A DNA stretch of 64,000 nucleotides, from assembly GCA_018881555.1 (NCBI GenBank), contig JACAXG010000169.1, forward strand, positions 884,333 through 948,332, read 5' to 3'. The notes beneath the pieces are model-generated. The model saw nothing but the letters and a program-made list of their open reading frames with translations, ran no database searches and was not told where the DNA came from. Made by a program: the position numbers and the translations under genes. The DNA comes from Amblyornis subalaris (Eukaryota > Chordata > Aves > Passeriformes > Ptilonorhynchidae). Shown here piece after piece: positions 1 to 14,500 of this stretch (positions are counted from its first letter, which is position 1; each line of letters starts with the position of its first letter).

Positions 1-83
1 AGTGGTGCAGCCGCCTCACATTTCTCTCGCTCAGCAGCGCCGGGGCCCGCCGGCCGCAGCGCCTGACGCCCCGCACATCCCCC

Positions 84-203
84 NNNNNNNNNNNNNNNNN
101 NNNNNNNNNNNNNNNNNNNNNNNNNNNNNNNNNNNNNNNNNNNNNNNNNNNNNNNNNNNNNNNNNNNNNNNNNNNNNNNNNNNNNNNNNNNNNNNNNNNN
201 NNN
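84..203. other. Assembly gap (120 N)
   Basis: An unbroken run of 120 N bases sits inside very CG-rich flanks. Reads commonly drop out in such CpG-island DNA, so the true length and content are unknown. Confidence 0.99.
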
Positions 204-620
204 CCTTGCCCCGCGCCCTCCCCTCCCCGCACCCTTTCACCCGCCCCGCACACCCCCTCCCCGCACAGTCCTCCTTGCCCCGCGCGTCTCCCCTCGTCCC
301 GTACATTCCCCTTCCCTGCCCCACGGCCCCTCTTGCCCCGCAGTCCCTCTCCCGCAGCCTCCCCCTACCCCGCCGCGGCCCCGCTCCGTCCCCGCCGCCG
401 GCCGGGCCCCGCGGGCGGCTGCGAGGGGCCCGCGGTGACTCAGCATCCAGCGCCGCGGGAAGCGGCTCCGCGGCCGTGGCAGCGGGCGATGCCGCTCGGG
501 GGCCGCGGTTGTGGGGCGGAACGGGGGAGTGGGGCCCTGCCAGCAGCCCCCGCAGCCCCCGGGGCTGGGGAGAGGTCGGGCAGCCGGGAATGCCCCCACC
601 ACCGCTTTCTCCCACTGCCA
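204..620. promoter_or_regulatory. CpG-rich segment at the left edge, possible promoter
   Basis: The segment from the gap to about 620 is dense in C, G and CpG (for example around 380-500), then drops to ordinary composition. This is what a vertebrate CpG-island promoter looks like. No coding exon was recognised on either strand, so any gene it serves probably lies left of the window. The proline-rich reading frames here are composition artefacts. Confidence 0.35.
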
Positions 621-3600
621 AATCAGTCATGCAGCCCCCGTGTCCCATGGAATCCATGGTCACTGCCTGCCGGGGGAGCGGAGGGGCTCCCCGACAGCCC
701 CCCAGGCCCTGCTGAGCTCCAGGGCAGCTGGGCACAGGGTCTCACTGGTCCCTGGGGATATGGTGGGCTCAGCGTGGTGGGTGGGGGGTCACACCACCAC
801 CGAGTCTCAGCAATGCTGCCAGGTCCCTGCAGGGCACTGGGGAGCATCACTCATTGCCATGGGNTTGCTGGTTTGACCCCCACCAGCGGCACAGGCAGAC
901 AGAACCCCANGGGCTGGGGACACCCCACATGGTCCCCTGGTCTGTGGGGGACTCCTGGTCTGTGCTTCCTGGCTCCTGCAGGTGTGAGAGGTGCNGATGT
1001 TCCCTGGCAGGCGTCAGAGGCCAGGCTGCCTTCTCCCTCCGCTGTGGGTGCCTGCAGAATGGGGAGCCCACAGGCAAGCAGCCAAAATGAGCAGGCAGCC
1101 CCACACAGAGCCCTCCAGCTCCCATGCCCCGACCTCAGCAACAGTGACTCAGACACTGCACCCCCAAATCCAAACCCACTCCACCACTCCATCCAGCCCT
1201 GGCTGGGGCCGAACGCTGCTGCAGGCTCACCAGGCTCCTTTGGGTGCTGCTGGGGTTTCCCTGCTTGTGTCACCTGCCGCCATTTTTTAAGCTTTTTATA
1301 TTCCTCCAGGATTTTGCCTGGATTTTTATGCCCTCCCTGAAGGTTACCCTGCCAGACCTGCTTGCTGACCCTCCAGTCCTGCTGCAGCAAAGATCCAGNC
1401 CCTGTAATGATGGGTCTGCGTGGTCTTGGAGCTTTGTCATGCCTGCACAGCCACATTGTGCTCACACTGTCGCTGTCCTCTGGCCCCTCCATCAGAGGGA
1501 TGGACACAGGAGCTGGAGTTCACGTATTTCACAGCTCTGCCAGGCCTTATGCAGACCACAGACATCCTCTCACCCATGCTTCAGGCAATGATACTAAAAA
1601 TCTCACCTAGGTGCCTGGCCTGGAGGAGATGACCAAAGCCACAGGGGCAGAAGGCTGTCCCGGTATCCTGAGGGCTCAGCCAAACTCCATCCCCAGGCCA
1701 GACCGACCCTAGAGTGTGGTTCTCCCTGGGGACCCTGCAACATCAATCCCCAGCTGCCTCCACCTGGAAATCCACGCTTGCTTCTTGACAATGGTTGTGT
1801 TTTTAATCTTTGAGTTTCTCTCACCGGATAAGGGATTTTCTAACGACTTTCCCTCTAGGCCCTNTAAGTGCCATTCTTTGATGTGCTCACCTGCCGAAAT
1901 CAGTGCGAAGCTGCTGCTGTCTGGCACTCTAACACCGCTAAACAGGGATTCCCTTAATCTCCCCCATCCTCCTTGTGCCGGGCTCTCCTGCCTTCCCTGC
2001 TAACGTGCCTGGGTGCAGATAGCAAGAGCCGATACATCACGCTTGAGCTCACTGAACAGAGGAAATTGCAGGAAGTGAGTGAGCACGAGCTATTTTCTGT
2101 TATTAATTCATATGGCATCCCCGTGCTGACCCAGCTACACGGTGTTATTATGCTGCTATTCCATGAGTTAAGCAACAGCTCTATTTAAAAATAATCATAA
2201 ATTACATTGGGCATCTTTTCTGCTGAATAAGAGTGTGTTTGTGCCAAGGTGCTGGGATCTTTCTGTTGCCCCCATGGCTCTGCCTCTGCTTCGCGTGCTC
2301 AATGCAGAGCATTCCCTTGTCTCTGCTGAGTTGATCCACCAAGATCTCTGCTTTCCACCCAATCTAAGAATAATCTTGTCCTTCAAAACCCAGACCCTCC
2401 ATCTCTGTCTGGGCCTGTATGGCTCAGACTGGAGTGATGACCCTACCAAATCTCAACCTCTGTGGCCACCTCTAATCTCTGCCTTTGGGCCCTGTCTCTC
2501 ACTACTGGGTTTCACACCTCACTTTGGCATATATACATACATGTTGCATATCTTTTATAAAAACCTATTGTATTGTGTGTTATCATGAATATTTGTATTT
2601 TGGCTGCATGTGGATATCCTCAGAATGCCTTCCNAGCTGTGCTGATGGGATATGGGTGCTCTCCTGGGGTTTACAAGCAGCACTGCTGTACTTTGCCATT
2701 TTCAGAGACCTTGTCAGCAGGCCAAGCACACCTTTGGGTCCAGAGGTTTCTCCTCACCTCTACTGTACCTGCTGTCCTNGGGTCCTGCTTTGAGCTCTCC
2801 TCGGACAGACATGCAGGAGCAGCTTTGCCAGTGGATTCACTTCATGGGTCCCAGATGAACGAGGCTTTGCTGTTTTTAATTAGGAGTTTATTGTTGTAAT
2901 TCAGTTGGTGTTGGCCCTGTGTGAAGCCACAGCTTCTTTCTGCAAAACTCACTCCTTTCCAATGCCACGAATGGATCAATTCTGAGCCTTTGCTCTGCGG
3001 ATGTGCTGGAAGCTGTAACACCCCTGGCCAGTCTTTGCTGAGATGAATAGTGAAGCCAGAAGGTAATTTGGCCCTAAATTTCTTTCTCACCATCTGCATC
3101 TGCCATCACCTGCTCAGCCATCCAGCTGTTTGCTGGGGATGTTATTGCCCTTCTGGATTTCTAATGCCTGCAGGAAGGATCTGTTCTGATGGGACAGCCC
3201 CGCTCTCGCTTGGTGCCAACCCCGCGCTGGAATGGCACCTGTGGCTTCCCTTTCCACTCCGCCCGAGCGATCCAGCAGCTACATGTGTGCCAAACCTTCC
3301 TGCCCCGCATCCCAGACCCCATCCATGCTGTCCGTGCTCCTGGTGGCAGCACCGGGGCACCTTTGCAATGACTCAGGCCACCTTTATTTACTCCTTGCTG
3401 CTCATTACCGGGTTTGCTTGTCTGGGTCCTGCACACACCAACAGCTCTTCCCAAAATCCCGTCTGTTTCTCACACCGATCTTGTTTTGCACTGGTGAATC
3501 ACTCATCACACAGATAATTCACCCACAAACACATGAGCTCATCCCCAGCTTTCCCGAGAGCAGCTTTATCCGCAGGTCTGTGCGGGGCAGCACCGGCGCC

Positions 3601-5100
3601 AGGGCCCGTCCGGCTGCTCCGGGGCCGCAGGGACAGTCCCGCCTGGCGTGGCTGGGAGAGAGGGATGTGCTACCCATACCCTGTATATTCACCCTCTGTG
3701 CTCCATCCCCTTGGGACTCTCTCCCTCCCGGGAGAGAGCACCAGGAGGAGGGACCCCAAGTGCCACGATCAGCACCATCCCAGGCTGAGACCCTCCAGGC
3801 CTGGCTGAGGTGGCCACAACAGCCCAGCACAGATCCCAAGAGAAGAGGAAAGCAGGGCAGCTCTCATCTGCCACAATGCTCCCTCAAAACCGACAGAGAA
3901 GCTGTCTGTGCAGCTTGCCCAGGCACAGCAAACGCCATTTTGAAGGAAGGATGCTACTGAAATATCTGCCAAGAAAGCAGCAGAGTCTCTTGTTGCCAGC
4001 TGGTAGCTGAAGGATGCCCCAGCTGCTGCAGAGCTGGTTCCCTGGTTGCTGTTCGAGGCAGTGTGTGGGCTGCTGGTGGTCAGGACCTGACCACCAATGC
4101 TCTTGCAGCACAATCCTAACGCCCTAGTGGGGGCTGGGATGTGGTGGTTTCTGGGCTTGCAGCTGTCTGCAGAGACTCCACCATGAGAAAAGCTATGCTC
4201 AGAAGATCCCCCAAGTGTCTGAAGCCTACCACACTCAAACCTTGAGATTCTGGGAGTTAGAAACACCATGGCATGACAGACTGACACTCATGAAGGTTAT
4301 GGATGTTCCTAAAGCCCCAACAGATTTCAAGGGGTATAATCATTATTTTTACTATTAGTGATTAATACTGTGGCCACTTCCGTGAACCCTGGGTGTGAAG
4401 TGGGTGCCCACCTTGCTGGTGCTGCACTGAGCAGGAGGGCAGGAGGGAGGAGGAGGAGGGATGCACGTGGGTTGGAGGGAGATCAAGGTGCCAGGGCCAG
4501 AGGGACCCTATCCTCTTTCCTCGGATGTGGTGACCTTCATTCCCCTCCCCACCAGCTCCCTGCCTGCAGACCTGGGGTTGCTCAGCTGCCAGAAAAGAAC
4601 ACTCATGGAAAATGTGTTGTTCTCCACGGTTATCTCCTGAGAGGAGTGAGAGAGGATGAGGATCCACAGCCACATGGGAAATTCCAGATGTATTTCCCTA
4701 TAGCTACATGGGGGGAAAGCTTTGAGGGTTGAGCAGTAGACCAGGGCACAGAGAGGTGGTGGCATCTCCAGCTTTGGAGATGTTCAAAGCTGCCCTGCAC
4801 TAGGTCCAGAGCAACACACTGGCCACACTCTGAGCCACAGTCCCTGTGGGGCTAGTGGGGTCCCCCACTCCCATCAGACCCCCCTCCTTCATCTGAGGCT
4901 GCACCTTCCCCAGCCCCAGGTATGCACAGTCCCATGGACTCCCCAGGGAAGGAGGATTTCACATCTGGCTGGTGACCCCACAGCAGCACAGTCGTGTCAG
5001 AAACTCCCTCCCAGTCCTGCAGTGTTCCTGGGGGATTAGGGGGAGGTCTGGAGCTCCCCAAAGACTGCTGGCCCAGGCAGAGGGTGACCACAAAGCCCTA
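621..5100. other. Intergenic DNA with an AT-rich island
   Basis: No recognisable protein-coding exon, tRNA or known repeat was found. Composition is mostly moderately GC-rich. A clear exception is about 2,020-2,220 and 2,520-2,620, where AT content rises sharply and the sequence is neither simple repeat nor recognisable transposon. That is the usual look of a conserved noncoding (enhancer-like) element, but conservation cannot be judged from one sequence. Confidence 0.5.
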
Positions 5101-5525
5101 GAGCTGCATTTCAGGGGTGAGAGGGTGTAAGGAAGACCCATTTCCTTTAGAAAACACCTCGTGTCCAAGCAAAACAGGACAGGGCTGGCTCAGAAAGAGA
5201 AATGGCAGCTCTGCAGAAACCCTTTCCCCTGCCCATGCAGCCCAGCTGATGCCGGGTTTGACAGAGCCCGAGGGATTTGGGGCTCTATGGAACCCAGAGC
5301 ACGTGCCAGAGTCGGGATGCAGTGGCTCTCCCCGCGCTCCTCGGCGGGCTGGGGGGGTGCAGGGCTGGCGGAGCAGCCCCAGTGCCNCGCTGGGGCTCCG
5401 GCAGGCGCCTCGTAATTGTGGTGACATTCAGCGTGTGCTCTGCTGGCTCCCCGGAGAGCCTGGCGCTCGGAACCTGCCAGCGCTGCTCGCCCGGTGCCGC
5501 GGTCGGGCACAAACTGGGGCAGGGG

Positions 5526-5586
5526 GGAGGAGGAGGAGGAGGAGGACGAGGAGGAGGACGAGGAGGAGGACGAGGAGGAGGAGGAG
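5526..5586 (+). repeat. GAG trinucleotide repeat
   Basis: About 20 near-perfect GAG/GAC triplets occur in a row within a CpG-rich patch. One frame reads as an acidic Glu/Asp run, but there is no supporting gene structure around it. It is best treated as a simple repeat. Confidence 0.9.
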
Positions 5587-8500
5587 CGGCGGCCGCGAGT
5601 GCCCCCGAGGTGCCCGGTGGGACACGGTGGTCCTGGCACGGGCGACACGGTGCCCGAGGTCCTGCTCCTCCCTCCCGGTGCTGCCTCAGCTGGGACACGA
5701 CTCTGAACAGCGGCCCAGGTTGAGGCAGCAATTTGTTTCTGCAGTACAATTTCAGCTTTTGCAGGAAAACTGCCCCGAAGGCAGTGGATGGGACCCACTG
5801 AGTCCTGCCTGGCTCTGGCCGCTGCCCCCCTTGCTCTGGACACAGCCCCACGTCCGAGGCTGTGGCTGTGCTTGCGGGTGGTGGGATCCTGCTGCCCCAG
5901 CGTGGCTGTCCTGGGGCTCCCAACAGCTCCTGGGGGCACCGTGTGCTGCCCCATCCCCGCTCCCAGCAGCTGGCAACACCCCCTGGGTCTCTGCCGGCCC
6001 TTCTGCTCAGCTTGGGCAACTGATGCTCTTGTCTGGAGCACCACAGTTGCATTTCTAGGTCAGTTGGGTGAATGTGAGCATTGAGCCGAGGATTTTGTTC
6101 TCCCTGCGTGCCTGTAACCCTCCTGGGGAGCTGTGTGGGTGCACAGTTGGGAACTGGCCCTGGGCACGGCTCCTGCTCTGGCAGAGCAGCCGTGGGGCCC
6201 TGTGGGGCTGCTGGAGCAGGAGCTGCTGCTGAGCCTGGAGCTCGGGGAGTTGAGGTCTGGGTGTGCGGTGGGGAGAGCTGCAGCCAGGGGAAGAGGGGTG
6301 GCTCGCAGGCCTGGGCATGGGAGGTTGAAAGGGGAGGTGTGGGTCAGGAATGAGGAACTGAGCTGATGAACTCCCCAGCATCACCTGGGGTGGGAGCTGG
6401 GAGCGTGTGGCAGAGGGTCCCTGGGAGGGGCTGCATCCCATGGGGCGGGCACGGGGGGCTGCACCAGCTCTTGGGGATGTTCCCTAGGGCTGACAGCACC
6501 ATCTAGCCTTGGTGTTTCTATCACTTTTCTTCCCCCTGATTTCTTCAGTCCCCCAAGGGCCTGGGCCAATATGTTTGGTGCCAGGATGCTGCGATGCTAC
6601 TGAGGACATTGTGGCCTGTCTTTTCCCTCTGCTCTCTCCAGAGTCCCTTGCCCAGTGCCTTGGCTGAAGAGGGACNCTTGGGAACAAGGGGGTTGCAGCA
6701 GCCTGGTGCTCCTGTGCAGGCTGTGGGGAAGCAAGTGGTCACACTGGAGCCAGGGTGACATGGGGATGTGAGGTGATCCCATGTGACAGAAACCAGGGCT
6801 CCAGCCAGGGAGGGGGACCCAGCATGTCCAGACTGCTGTGGGAGCTGTGGGGTGCCACTGGGGACTGTGCTGTGTCCCCAGGGCAGGACAGGGGTAACCA
6901 GAGAGACTTGGACCACCATGAGCCATGTNCCTGTCTGCGGGGTGCATGTGTGTGTGTTTGAGGGGTAACGGGAAGCTCTGCAGGGCATTGAGCACCCGCA
7001 CACCCCCTCAGATATTCTGGAGCCATCACGGTCCTGTGGATGGGGAAGAAGGTGCAGTTTTGAGGCTGCAGGCTCCAGGCTTTTGCTTTGAAGGTGCAGG
7101 TTGGAGGCTGAGGGCTGATNGGGTCCCTGGGAGCCCCTCACGTGGCAGGGCTCACCAAGCTTTGGCTGTCTGCAGGACCCTGATCTATGCACGGGGTCTG
7201 GGGCCGGCAGGGCTGTGGAGGAGGCTCTGCAGCAGCGCAGGGGCTGCCTGCCCGGCGGCTGCCTGCGTGCCAGCACGGAGCTGCCAGCCTGCGCCAGCTC
7301 GGCGCTCGCAGCCCTCCCTCGGCAGACGCAAATGGGAGCAGACAGCCCGGCTCGAGCGGTAAAGATCAAACCCCGGGAGCCCGGGGCTGCTGTCAGCGCG
7401 GGCAGGGCGCTCGGAGCCATCCCGGGAGTGGCCGCCCCCGTGCTGGCCCTGCCTGGCCATGCCCCTGCCAAAGTGCTGTGTCCCCGCATGGCTGCAGCAC
7501 GGGGACGCTGGCAGGAGCTGCCGGGGGGCTGCCCACGCTGCCGTGACCGTGGCAAGGGCTGGCGTGGCCATGGGCAGAGGATCCGGGTCTGCCTTTCCCC
7601 TATTTCCAGTCTGGGGGATGAACAAACCACTGCCAGGATGCAGGAAATGATCCTTCTCCTCTCGCTGGGCTGTGCCGAAAGGNATGCTCCTGTGCCCAGC
7701 ACCTCCCCAGGGATTGCACTCTGGCTTCTCCACAGGCTCAGGATGGGAAAGTGGCCCTGAAACAAGGCACTGCCAGGATCTGCCGTGGAAAGGCCCCTCC
7801 ACGGCCCCAGCCTGTGTCAGCGGGTGGAAACTTCAAACTTCAACCGCCCGCCCCAGGCTGTGGCTAAGCTGTGGGAGGATGAGGACGGTGCAGCCGCGGT
7901 GGCACGTGGGTTGTGCCTTGCAGGAAGCCGCCTGGCTGCACCCCCGCGCCCGGGGAGCGAGGGTGGGGTCACCCGTGTGGCTGGGGCAGGACGGGCAGCA
8001 CGCACCCGGGCGATGTCGAGGAGCAGAGGCAGATGGCAGTGGCACAGGGCTGGCACCCCNGGGGCTGCAGGCACAGCTTCCTCATTCTCCTCAAGTGCCA
8101 AAGAGGATCGAAGAGAGCCCTGGGATTCAGCACGGACCACAAACAGCAGGATTCTGCACAGCCGGCCTGTTTCCCACCCAGAAGAGCNGCAGCCATCGCC
8201 CAGTGCCCGCACCCCACAGCCCGGAGGTGGCCCCTTCCGGACAGCAGCGCCGCTGCCACCGGCGCGGAGCAGGAGGGATGAGGGTCCGCGGTGCAGCTGG
8301 GGAGCAGGGAGAGGGCACGGCTAATTGGGATAATTGCTAAAGCAGGCGAGGAGCGAGCGGGGAGGGAGGCGGCGAACAAGGAGCCGTTGTGCACAGGCGG
8401 CCCAGGCACGCGGCCCCGGCTCCAGCCGGCAGCGAGAGCCAAACAAACGGGGACTGTTTGGAGCGAGGCAGGACAAGCAGTCGGCAGGACAGAAACCAGA

Positions 8501-11500
8501 CCTCCACCGGGAGAGAGCCGGAGCCAAGGGCTTAGCTGGGAGCTGGGTGCTGCCCGGGGTCTGCCTGCTCCCCGTGTGGAGAGCATCCCCAGACTGCCAC
8601 GGCCAAGCCTCCAGCGGGACGGTGCCACCCCCAATCCACCCCTCCGGCAAGGACCAACGGAGAGGCTGGCAAAGTGCTGGGGATGCTTCAGGCCAGGTGA
8701 TGAGTGACAGCCCTTCTGCCACAGCCATCCCCAGGACTGGAAACTTTGAATCACAGAAATTCAGCAGGAAATCAGCCCTTGTCCTACAAAAACCATCGGC
8801 AGGTGTAGTCGCTGCACAAGGTCGTGGCACAGCAGAAGCTGCGGCATCGCCCACGTGGCTGCTCGGGAGTCCGCGAGGGTGGGAGCCAGCAGCTGCCCCC
8901 NCCTCAGCCTGGCTTCTGCCTCTGCAGGAAGGAGAAGTGACATTTGAGCAGGAAAAAACGCGGCTNTGTATGTGAGCTGCCCAATCCCGTGTCCCAGCTG
9001 GGGCTCTGACAGCCCATTTTCCAGGTGTCAGTGTGAGTGTTTAGCCTTGGAAAACATCCCGGGCTGTTTGCTGCTGCCTGGTTGTGCACAGGGAGCTGCG
9101 GGTTATGGCCCACGGACACAAATCCCACAGTGCCGACCTGTCATGGGGCTGGGCTGAGCTTGGCAAAGGGTGAATTGCCCTTCCTAAAGTCCCTGTGTGA
9201 TGGCACAAGGCCACCCCACTGCTCCTGTCCTGTGGCACATTGTGGGTGAGGATGCACGAGCACTGAGGGGAACATCTCCGTGCTGGCCAGAGGCTCTGCC
9301 TGAGCAGGCGTTTTGTTTATTGGTAGGACGGAGCTGTGGGGGAGATTTTGGCACTGCCAACTGAAGTGCCCAGCTCCGTGCTTGCCTCCTGCTTCCTGGC
9401 ACATTCAGCAGCAGCTCCATGCAGGGGCAGCCCCTGGCTCCTTGTCCAAAGGCTGTTGGGAACAGCCCACCCTCGTCCCCAAAGCTCTCTGCAGCTGGGA
9501 GGAGACGGGAAGGACTTGCTCCGGGCCAGGAAATCCTTGCTTTCTCCTGCAGCCGGGCCGCAGTGGGCAGCCACAATGCTCGCTTCCCCCTGCCGCTGCC
9601 AAGCCCCGGCGTGACCCGGGGGCGGCCGGGCCGGGAGCCGCGGGGGAGAGGGACGGAGGGGGCTGCGGGAGGGCGATAAGGAGCCCGGCTCCTCGCTGGT
9701 TCCTGCGGCCCGGGGAGCGGCCGGCGGCGGGCCAGGCGCCAGCTGACCCCTGCCGTGTCGGCGTGGCCGTGCCAGCCTGGACACTGCGTTGTGTATCCGA
9801 CTCGGCGTCCTTGAGGAACGCAGCATCCCCCTGCCAGGGGAAGAGCCTGGCATTAAGCTGGAAAGGCTTTGGGCTCCACATCCCTGTATCGGTGCCTGAC
9901 GCGAGCGCAGGCTCGGGGGAGCCCCGGCACAGCGGGCACTGNGGAGGTGCCTCTGCAGCCCCCCCAGCCCCGGGCACCGGCAGGGCCGGAGGGGCCGGTG
10001 CCCCGCGCCCGCCCGCGCTGCGCGAGCACGTGTGCCCCGGCTGTGCACAGCACGCTCCGTGTCCCCATGGCACTCCCGGCGGCCCTGTCCCCACTCGAGA
10101 GCCTGCGGGGGGGCTGGGATGTCACATCGGGAGAGCGCAGCGTGAGCAGCATGGAGCTGGCAAGGGATGCTGTTGGATCCGGGGAGCTGCCAGCCCTTTC
10201 GGGAATGTGCCCGTGCTGCAGGGTGGACAGCAGAGCCCCGGGAGGGTTCTGCAGAGGAGCCTGTGCTGCCCCTCCATACAGAGCTGAATCCCAGGAGCTG
10301 GGATCCAGAGCAGGATCTGGCCTGCCCGAGGANGCGTGCAGGGGCCAGGGCAGCCCAGTGTGTGCACCCAGCTGCTGACCCAAGGCACAGGACACATTCT
10401 GGCCCCACAGGAAGTCCCTCCCACCAAGCAGCTTTGGCAGGTCACTTCCAGGCTCCATTTTGGCTTTAACAGCTGCTGCCATCCTTTGGGACAAGTGGCT
10501 TTCCCTAAGAGGGAACCAAGAACTGAAAACTCATTGCATGCCCTGGGCAGACTGGAGATAAGCAGGGCAGGGACCCCACGCATGGGATGCTGAGCACAAG
10601 CCTGGGGACGCAAGCCGGATTCTGTGCTGGGGTTTCCCACCCTGGGGTGCTCGTGAGGGGCTGTGCTGCCAAGGGGCACAGAGCACCAATGCCTGCAGCC
10701 TCCATGAGCCCCCAAACCCCCTGTCCCTGTCAGCTTTGTCCCTGGGTGCTGCTCTGTGCTCCCCACATTGCCCCTCAGACATGCACCAATGGGGTCCCCT
10801 CCATGGCACCCTTGTACCCACAGTCCCCAGCACCTCCTTCCCACTCACTGGGTGTCCAGCTGAGCCCTTGTGCTGGTTACACTGACCCGTGGGGTTCCCC
10901 TGAGGGATGCTCACCCCGCTGATATCTCCCACTCCCCTTGGTCTTCCCTTCCGCACCCCCTGGCCTGGCTCTGCCTTTCAATGAGGAGGCAGCTGAGAAT
11001 TAAGGCAAATGCGTTGAAGGAAACTTCACATAGCTGTGCTCCATGAAGGGGGACTTGAGACGGAGTCATCCCACGTGTGTTTCACACAGCCTGAATCTGG
11101 GGTTTGTTTTGCCAGTGATGGCAGTGTCCCATCACTGCCCAACCCATCCCCGTGTCCTTTCTACACACCGGCCACTCACAGGCTCTCCTGAGCTTCAACG
11201 AAGCCTTCAGCCCCCCCCGGGTCTGGTGAGCAGCCACCATCTGCACTGGGGGCTCACCGAGCTGCCCCCTCCGCTGCCGGCAAAACCGTTCCCTCCAGGA
11301 AGCGTCGCCCTTCATCATCCTCCGTTCCTGACGGGCTGGAAAGAGCATCACCACCCTCCTGTGCCTGCGCCTGGCACTGCACCGCGCGGGAGCCCCCGGG
11401 AAATGCTTACAAACGGGACCTGTTCGCGAGGTTTTTATTCCTGGTGACTGGGAGAGCCCTGGGAGCAGCTGGAGCTGGGAAAGCTCCACCGCAGGATGCC

Positions 11501-14500
11501 ACACACACACACACACCTGTCCCCGGCAGAAAGATCCCCGGGAGCGGGATGTGCTCGTGGCTTTCTGGTTTGTTGTTTTTTTAACGAAACAAATGTCCCT
11601 TTTGCTGTGTGTGAAGCACCAGCGAGCTGAGGCATCCCATGGGATCCCTGCAGTTGCTGGTATCCTCCAAAACCTCCCAACAGCTTGCGCTGGGTCACAC
11701 AGGGTCAGGGGCTGTGGATCCCCTGCCATGGGGAGAAGACCAGAACTCCCATGGATTAGGATTGTGGAATTCCCGAGCCAGCACTTTCCCTCTGGCTGAT
11801 GTCCCACGGCTGGGGATGCTCCTACCCCTGCAGCACCTGCAGCCCAGGCTGGGAACCCAGGGCTGGCCCCCTCCATGGGGCTGCCCCCTCATTTTTGGGC
11901 TTCCAGCAAGTTCATGGGGCAGGCGAAAAAAAAAAAGAAAACAAAGAAAGTGAAGGTTGGATTTTTTTCCTTCTTTCTCCTGGTTTTCCCAGGCTCCTCC
12001 TCAAATCACCATTCCTCTGAAGCAGTGTGGCATTTCTGAGGCCCCCCCTCTCCATCACCCCCCAGCACAGGACATCTCCAGGGTGGGCACTGAGCTTTGG
12101 GTTGGTTTTTTCTGTTTATTTTTTTCCCCCTGTGAATAATTGCAGGAAATTAGGCTGGTTTGAAGCAACAAAGAGCCTCACGTGAGTTCAGCTCCTCCAT
12201 TCACTCAAGGGGGGCACAGCTCTGCAGCACCCGCCGGCTCCCAGCTTGGGGAATCCCGCCCGGGACAACTCCAGAGCAGCAGCCTGAGCTTCAGTGCAGC
12301 GACTTTTCCACCTGAGGACCCTCTGTTGTCCATAAACCCTCCAAGGATTGACNCACAACTGCTGGATGTGGCTCTGGGAGCTCGGTTTGGAGAATTTCTT
12401 GGCAAGAAATGGAGTGTTTGGACTTCAAGCTCCAGATTAGGCGTTGCTGCTCCTGGTTGGGGATACCTCTCCTCGGCTGGGGCTGCCACAGATCTGNCCC
12501 ATCACCGGCACTGGACGGACAAACACCAACAGCTCCGCTGTGCCCAAGCTCCTCTGCGTGGCTGTGGCAGGATTGGGGACACAGAGCAAGGAATGGTGCT
12601 TTTCAATGCTGAAAAGGATGGATTTTGGGGAACAATGCTGTATTTAAAGGATTTATTTACCTCTGCCTGGGGGACTGGAGCACTCCTGGGGAGGGGGGCT
12701 GGTGCCCATCATCATCCATCATGGGGACATGCGAGGTCTGAGCCACCTCCTGCCCACGGAGCACAGCCTGGTGTTGGGATTGTCCATCCTGTCCATCCAG
12801 GGGACAGCAGGATGACCCTGAGAGCCCCGGAGCCCAGCGCTTTGTGGATGCAGGTCTGCCTGATGCTGCAATGCTCTGCAGATGTGGGGGACAGTGACGG
12901 GCACAGCTCTGGGGCGTTGCCAGAGCAGCCAGAGCATCCAGTCCCAGCCTCTCAACATCNCTGAGTGCATTTGCTGGCCACATCATCCCCCCTCTCCCCT
13001 GGGTGTTCTCCTTCCCAGCTCCTCTCACAGACAAACCCACGTTTCCCAGGTGCCTCGTTTGTGAAGGACAGACCNCAGTGGGACCAGCTGCCCCCCACAT
13101 GGCAGGGACTGGGCTGGATGTGTCCCCTGTCAGACAGCAGCACCCAAGTGGCCACTGCCAGTGGCCCAAGTGACTGGAGTCCCTTCTTCAGGTGCTGTGG
13201 TGGCCACCTTGGCCTGGGGGGGACCTTATAGGGTCCACAGATGATGCAGCCACTCCTTTCCTGGCCACGGGTCCAGGGTGAGCCCCATCCCCACAGCAGG
13301 GCTGTCAGTGTGCTGCTGCTGGGGCTGCTGCCAGGGACAGCCCTGCTGTGCCCATGGCCAAGGGAAAGGAGCTTTTGAAGACACTGCTGGTACAGGAACA
13401 AACTGGCCCTCAGGAAACTGAGGCTTGAAGGGAGAAGATGGCCAGGAGAGCAGCACTGGAGACTGGGAGGGCTTTCCCAAGACAGGACTGCAGCCAGCCC
13501 AGCCGCTGCAGGGAGTGCGTGCGTCCAGGAGGAGCCTGCAAGGTGGGAGCTGCCACGGCTGGATGCTGAGAGAGCTGAGAGAGACATCCCTGGCACGGAG
13601 GCACTTCAGATTCCAGCTGACTGCTCCGCNTGACTGTGTGGGGTCTGCAGCCCCAGGCAGCAGCATGTGGGATGTCCCCACCCAAAACCTCCCCAGGATC
13701 TATGAGGTGACCTTCACATCAGGGCCCCTTTGGGAGCAGGAAGGCGCTGAGGACACAGGGGGCTGCAGGGCCTCGGGGTCCCCCAGAGCCGAGCTGTGCC
13801 TGACATGCAGCCTGGCAGCTCCTGCAGGCGGAGCTGGTCAGGAACAGGGCTGCGCATGGAAATCTGGGGATAAACGGCAAACCCAGCGAGTCCTGAGGCA
13901 CTGGGAGGAAGGGAAATGCGCTGCTGGAGAGAGCCACAGCGACATCCCCTGTGCAGGCAGGGCTGGGGTTACAGCAGGACACCTGGGCGGAGGATGCCTG
14001 TTTGGCTGTCCCTGCTTAGCCAAATACATGAGTTTTTCTCTGGGAAAACAGCTCAAGATGGGAAAAGTGGGCAGCAGCGANGCCCAGTGAAGGAACAGGG
14101 GCTGCTGGTGACTCTCCTCCAGGTGACCCTTTTCTGTGGTGGCAGAAAAGCCCTGAGAGGTCTGTGCAGGAGTTCTGCAGCTTTCAAACCCCAGAGTTGT
14201 GTCCTGTGATGCTGATTTGTCACGGCACATGCTCTGCTGCACCCCAACTCTCGGTCCTCAGTGGGGAAACTGAGGCACAGAGGTGCCTCTCTCGATGCTA
14301 GAGCTGGTCAGAGGAGGATCAGCTTCTTCCCCACAAAATTCCCAGGCCTCCATCTTCCCTTGCCTCCACCACCTGGAGTCTCTTTACAGGGAAACCACAC
14401 TCTGGGAGCTGCCAGCCCAGCAGGCTCTGGGACAGAGGCACCAGCCACAGAGGGAAGGCAGGGGAGACTGGGGTTTGCAGGCAGGCGCTGGCAGTCTGGC

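Noticed and set aside
5494..5706. Acidic Glu/Asp-repeat protein
   Set aside because: It is the translation of a GAG trinucleotide repeat; the flanks do not code for a recognisable protein.
6545..7765. 406-codon minus-strand reading frame
   Set aside because: Compositionally biased, contains four unresolved codons, no motif, and overlapped by equally long plus-strand frames.
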